Shown here one piece after another: positions 61,021-64,000 of a stretch of 64,000 nucleotides of DNA. The DNA is from Meandrina meandrites (lineage: Eukaryota; Cnidaria; Anthozoa; Scleractinia; Meandrinidae): the NCBI GenBank assembly GCA_963693305.1, contig OY855912.1, forward strand, positions 7,727,501-7,791,500, in the 5' to 3' direction. The stretch's first letter is position 1, and every line of letters starts with the position of its first letter. A model generated the notes under the pieces. The model was given only the letters and a program-made list of their open reading frames with translations, ran no database searches and was not told the DNA's origin. A program made the position numbers and the translations under genes.

Positions 61021-61178
61021 GGCCCGTTTACACAGGCGATTTTTGTCGCGCAACTCAATGCAATTTTTGTCGCGCCGAAGTTGCATCAAGTTTCGAACAT
61101 GTTCGAAACTTGATGCAACTTCATGGCGACAAAAATTGCATCGAATTGCGCGACAAAAATCGCCTGTGTAAACGGGCC
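61021..61178. mobile_element. Palindromic MITE with TTAA flanks
   Basis: Arms of about 78 bp start GGCCCGTTTACACAGGCG and meet at a central CGAACATGTTCG, with few mismatches. TTAA is at 61017-61020 and 61180-61183 (one extra T at the right). A TTAA target suggests piggyBac or Kolobok type. Confidence 0.85.
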
Positions 61179-61661
61179 TTTAAAAGTAATTCAGTGTTTG
61201 AACTTAAATGGGTAGTATAGGATATAAATAAACCATAATGAATGTTTTTTTTTAGAGTTTTTCACCATGTTACACTGTCAAACTTGAAAACGTCGGCCCG
61301 ATGTTTCAAGTTTTAGACTACTTCTTTCTTACCTGGCCGTAGCAACACCAGTTTTAAACAACTTTCATGACTAGTACAGTGGGTTTGAGCAAGGACCCGA
61401 GGGGTCAGCAAGGAACGTGGCTGTTACCGATTTGTTTCCAAAACAACTACTTTTAATATAAATTGATATAGTTTCACTTTGTCAGACAATCAAGCGTTGG
61501 CATTGAAGTTATTCATAAAACTCTGCATTTTTTTACCTGTGACCAAATGTTATGAAAAGTCAATTGTCTCACATATGCGCCCACCCCTCAGGCTTATCAT
61601 TGATAGGTGCATAATTACATCATAGGATAATTATCAAAAGCCCGAACAACTTTCTCAGACC

Positions 61662-62981
61662 TTAACCTAAGTTGAACAATAAGGCGGGAAACTGGCCCCT
61701 TTCTTGAGAAGTTCCATTGCTGGTTATATCTTCTAGAGTAGGGAAGACGAATTTTACTCCTTGGCACTCAACAGATGCTTTCCCATCTATTCCAAACCAT
61801 GATTCTGGACCCAGGATAAGCGACACTAACTTGTATGCCTTATTTTCCACTAAAAACACTGGACGATCAAACCGTACAACAAAACCGTAATAGGTGTAAT
61901 AAGAATGATTCTCTTCCCTTTCTGAGGCGTAGGATCCTGATTGTTTTCCCAGTAAAGAGCCATCTGTGGCATCTTTAACTTCTATAGAAACCGTGTACTT
62001 GTCGCCTTCGAAGAAACCAAAATGCTGTATTCCGTGTAGCATGATAGGCTTGTCCACGATGAAATGAAGAATGTCTGGTTTACCGGTGTAAACCCACCCA
62101 CAACGATACCCCGCTTCAAATCTATAACATCGGTGAAAAAACTGAATTCTTGGAGTTTGTATGAATAATAATGATGATGTTAAAACATCATCATAGTATT
62201 TCCTCATGTCCTCGGCCTCTTCGAGAGTTAGAATGCAAAAATCAACCGAGGCAAACTCTTTGACCGACATCAATGGAAACCTTATCGCTTTCACGATTTC
62301 CTCTCCCAGAATTTGTCTCTTCGCAACGCCATCAGGAGTTATTCCTTGCCTTTCACTTTCTTTTGTAGCCCAGTGATCAACAACTTTAAACAGTTCCACT
62401 TCCTTTATGTTCAACACTTCTCTCTTCACAACAGACTCAACAAGGGATCTCTCAATTGTAACAAATTCATCTGATGTCACAGCTTCTTCTGTCTGTGTCT
62501 CAATCACTTTCCAGCATAGATCCTCCAAATATTTATTTTCAAATTTCTGAGCGTGCGAAAGAATGCAAAACACGTTTGAGGCTTTCAAATTGTCTCGCAG
62601 ATATTCGATGCATTTCTCAGTGAGTGAAGGCACCATATATTTATTCGCCAAGTACAGCACTTGCATCACATTACTTTCGCTTAATTTCACTTCGTCGCTG
62701 TACAAGAAACGAAACATCTCCAACAGACTCTCGTATTCACAGTCAGGCAGTTCAATAGAGTTTGCAGTCTCCGGCATTTGACCATAGAACATAGTAAAGA
62801 ACACATGACTGCTAATTGCAAGCACAAACTTGTGAGCTGGGATTACCTTACTTTCACTTTCACCAGTCGACACTGGAACAACAAATTTCACATCACTCAA
62901 TAACTCGTTGTTGAAAATAAACGTGGTCCTCTCTACCATAGTTGATCGTTTCATTTGCCAGTTCTCTTCGGTAGTAGCCAT
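61662..62981 (-). CDS. BTB-BACK-PHR protein, copy G, diverged, intact
   Basis: A single exon. I chose the ATG at 62981 (MATTEENWQMKR) because it aligns with the other copies, giving 439 residues; the frame is open upstream to 63203 but that extension has no counterpart. BTB (FNNELLSDVKFVV, FTMFYGQMPE), BACK (LEDLCWKVIE, LNIKEVELFKVVDHWA) and PHR (PIMLHGIQHFGF, YYGFVVRFDRP, LVSLILGPESWFG) are complete. It is clearly more diverged than copies A-F, and its upstream region lacks the GTCACAAAACGGCGTGACCT block, so regulation probably differs. Likely a CUL3 adaptor, as for copy A. Confidence 0.92.
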   Translation of the reverse strand: MATTEENWQMKRSTMVERTTFIFNNELLSDVKFVVPVSTGESESKVIPAHKFVLAISSHVFFTMFYGQMPETANSIELPDCEYESLLEMFRFLYSDEVKLSESNVMQVLYLANKYMVPSLTEKCIEYLRDNLKASNVFCILSHAQKFENKYLEDLCWKVIETQTEEAVTSDEFVTIERSLVESVVKREVLNIKEVELFKVVDHWATKESERQGITPDGVAKRQILGEEIVKAIRFPLMSVKEFASVDFCILTLEEAEDMRKYYDDVLTSSLLFIQTPRIQFFHRCYRFEAGYRCGWVYTGKPDILHFIVDKPIMLHGIQHFGFFEGDKYTVSIEVKDATDGSLLGKQSGSYASEREENHSYYTYYGFVVRFDRPVFLVENKAYKLVSLILGPESWFGIDGKASVECQGVKFVFPTLEDITSNGTSQERGQFPALLFNLG

Positions 62982-63473
62982 CACTGTTCTTTGGTTTCTT
63001 TCCAGTTTTATTCGATATAACTCCGCTGTCGATCTTATTTTTCGAAACTGATAATGTACCCAGATGTTTACTGATTTCGTAGGAAACATCTGTTCAAGTT
63101 CGCTCATTCTGATTGGTAATGAACTGTCCCACCAGCTGCGTGCAGATGATGCAGTGCAGTCTGGGAAACAAGTGCCAGTTTTGGCAAATCTTCGTTGAAG
63201 CATTCGAAAAGTTTCCGAATGATTTCATCCAATCAAAAACTAGCGAAAGCGAACAAATATGTCATGTTGCTTAGCAACATCTGGGACGAAAACTGCGGGC
63301 TCCGTCATTTCAGTCACTTTTGTACTGTGAAAGAAAAGTTCTCGCTAGGAGACTCAGTGGACAACAATAATCAAATTTCCAATGCATAAGCAGCGTATAA
63401 ACCTTAACTTTTCAGTGACTGCCTTAACTTTCGCCTTTAAAGCGAAAGATTTCGAAAATTTAAGACTTTCTAC

Positions 63474-63540
63474 ATTCTCGTCCCCAGAGCCCCCGTTTCT
63501 TTTGGTCACGTGGTCGGCGAAATGGAGGGCTCTGGTCGCA
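63474..63540. repeat. Short foldback related to the 42.1-kb MITE
   Basis: It starts ATTCTCGTCCCCAGAGCCC, close to the end of the MITE at 42103 (ATTCTCGTCCCCATAGCCC), and contains an inverted GGGCTCTGG. It may be a short relative or a solo end. Confidence 0.5.
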
Positions 63541-63548
63541 GCCACTAC

Positions 63549-63575
63549 CGGATGTCAGAAATTTTCTGACATCCG
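63549..63575. repeat. Perfect 13-bp-arm palindrome
   Basis: CGGATGTCAGAAA and TTTCTGACATCCG separated by one T. Confidence 0.85.
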
Positions 63576-64000
63576 TTAGCGCATGTGTAGTAGCTTTCAA
63601 CACAACTGCTCATGCTCACATGTTAATCCTGAGGGAGGGGGAGGGGAGAGAGTTTATTTTTATGGCTGATCGTGAGAAGATGTCAACAAAGCGGTCAAAA
63701 GAGTCGTTGATTTTCATTTATCCTGAACGATCGAGAATTAAAGCGATCTGAAAAGTGAACAGAAAGCTGCCTTAGTCGTCGTTGCCGTGCAGAAGCGGTA
63801 TTACTTTTGTGTTTTATCAACGGATGTCGAAACGTCCAATTTTCTATAATCAGGTATGAAAGAAATACAAATGTCAGATGAATTTTGTATGTTGATGTGG
63901 AATTCTAGAAAGTCGTACTGTTCCATATAACAAGATTGTTAAAAACCGACAATCTCAGTCGCCTTCGAGTGTTTTTGAAAAGCCACTTTAGACGTGTTCG

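Larger units (their letters stand above)
56407..61661. other. Gene-poor stretch between the receptor kinase and BTB copy G
   Basis: No exon could be supported on either strand. It contains the receptor kinase promoter side, an orphan BTB flank (57250-57760), inverted-repeat elements (59492-59756, 61021-61178) and, at about 60265-60525, a cluster of GGCTAAAC...GGAAACAATG motifs that looks like a degraded inverted-repeat element. Confidence 0.6.
62982..64000. other. Right-edge stretch upstream of copy G
   Basis: It should contain the promoter of copy G. Beyond short inverted repeats at 63474-63575 I see no gene; short open frames there have no domain. Confidence 0.5.

Noticed and set aside
62982..63203. 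N-terminal extension of BTB copy G
   Set aside because: No counterpart in the six other copies, while an aligned ATG exists at 62981.
1..64000. CRISPR array, phage, operon or integron
   Set aside because: No regularly spaced short repeats, no prokaryotic gene layout; the spliced genes and retrotransposons are those of an animal genome.

Overview
The window looks like nuclear DNA of an anthozoan cnidarian, most likely a stony coral. It is AT-rich, has intron-containing genes with GT-AG junctions, and is dense in foldback MITEs and tRNA-derived SINEs of kinds common in coral assemblies. It also holds a BEL/Pao retrotransposon and cnidarian-style receptor and BTB gene families. The species is an inference; no marker gene fixes it.

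Left part (1-17.5 kb): two divergently transcribed genes. On the minus strand, 8120 down to 1504, is a complete 11-exon Fringe-type glycosyltransferase gene. All exon phases agree and the family's DDD motif and C-terminal cysteine block are present. On the plus strand, 9020-17454, is a seven-exon gene for a small charged helical protein whose C-terminus resembles the ribosome-assembly Rsa3 domain (tentative). Its introns carry a Mutator-like MITE with minisatellite-like TIRs, a mariner-like MITE and a LINE tail.

Middle part (18.4-46.7 kb): a tandem array of intronless BTB-BACK-PHR genes, all on the minus strand. Three copies are intact (19.0, 22.1, 35.6 kb). Three are broken by different lesions: a 4-bp insertion (25.5 kb), a 1-bp deletion (39.0 kb) and a 31-bp deletion (43.3 kb). 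One is a decayed fragment (18.4 kb). Each unit carries its own 5' and 3' flank, so the duplicated unit is about 3 kb. Mobile DNA fills the spacers: an hAT-like element that itself holds a young BEL/Pao element with 197-bp LTRs differing at one base, Penelope-like fragments, a long-inverted-repeat element with a nested MITE, and a 1-kb hAT-like insertion. A 252-bp piece of 3' flank is tandemly triplicated at 34.5-35.2 kb. BTB-BACK-PHR proteins of the BTBD1/2/3/6 type are CUL3 ubiquitin-ligase adaptors, so the array probably encodes a lineage-specific set of adaptors in rapid turnover.

Right part (47.5-64 kb): a 12-exon receptor tyrosine kinase gene on the minus strand (56406 to 47521; 843 residues; phases sum exactly). 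It has a signal peptide, two copies of one uncharacterised extracellular domain, a Ser/Thr/Pro-rich stalk, one membrane helix, a split kinase with an insert, and a tail with a YxxM motif. About 5 kb with no recognisable gene follows. It includes an orphan copy of the BTB 5' flank, a near-perfect palindromic MITE and a hairpin element. A seventh, more diverged BTB-BACK-PHR gene lies at 61.7-63.0 kb. The last kilobase holds only short inverted repeats.

The items most worth following up are the receptor kinase with the duplicated ectodomain, the BTB-BACK-PHR array with its gene-conversion tract and independent knock-outs, and the hAT-like family with 5-bp target duplications.
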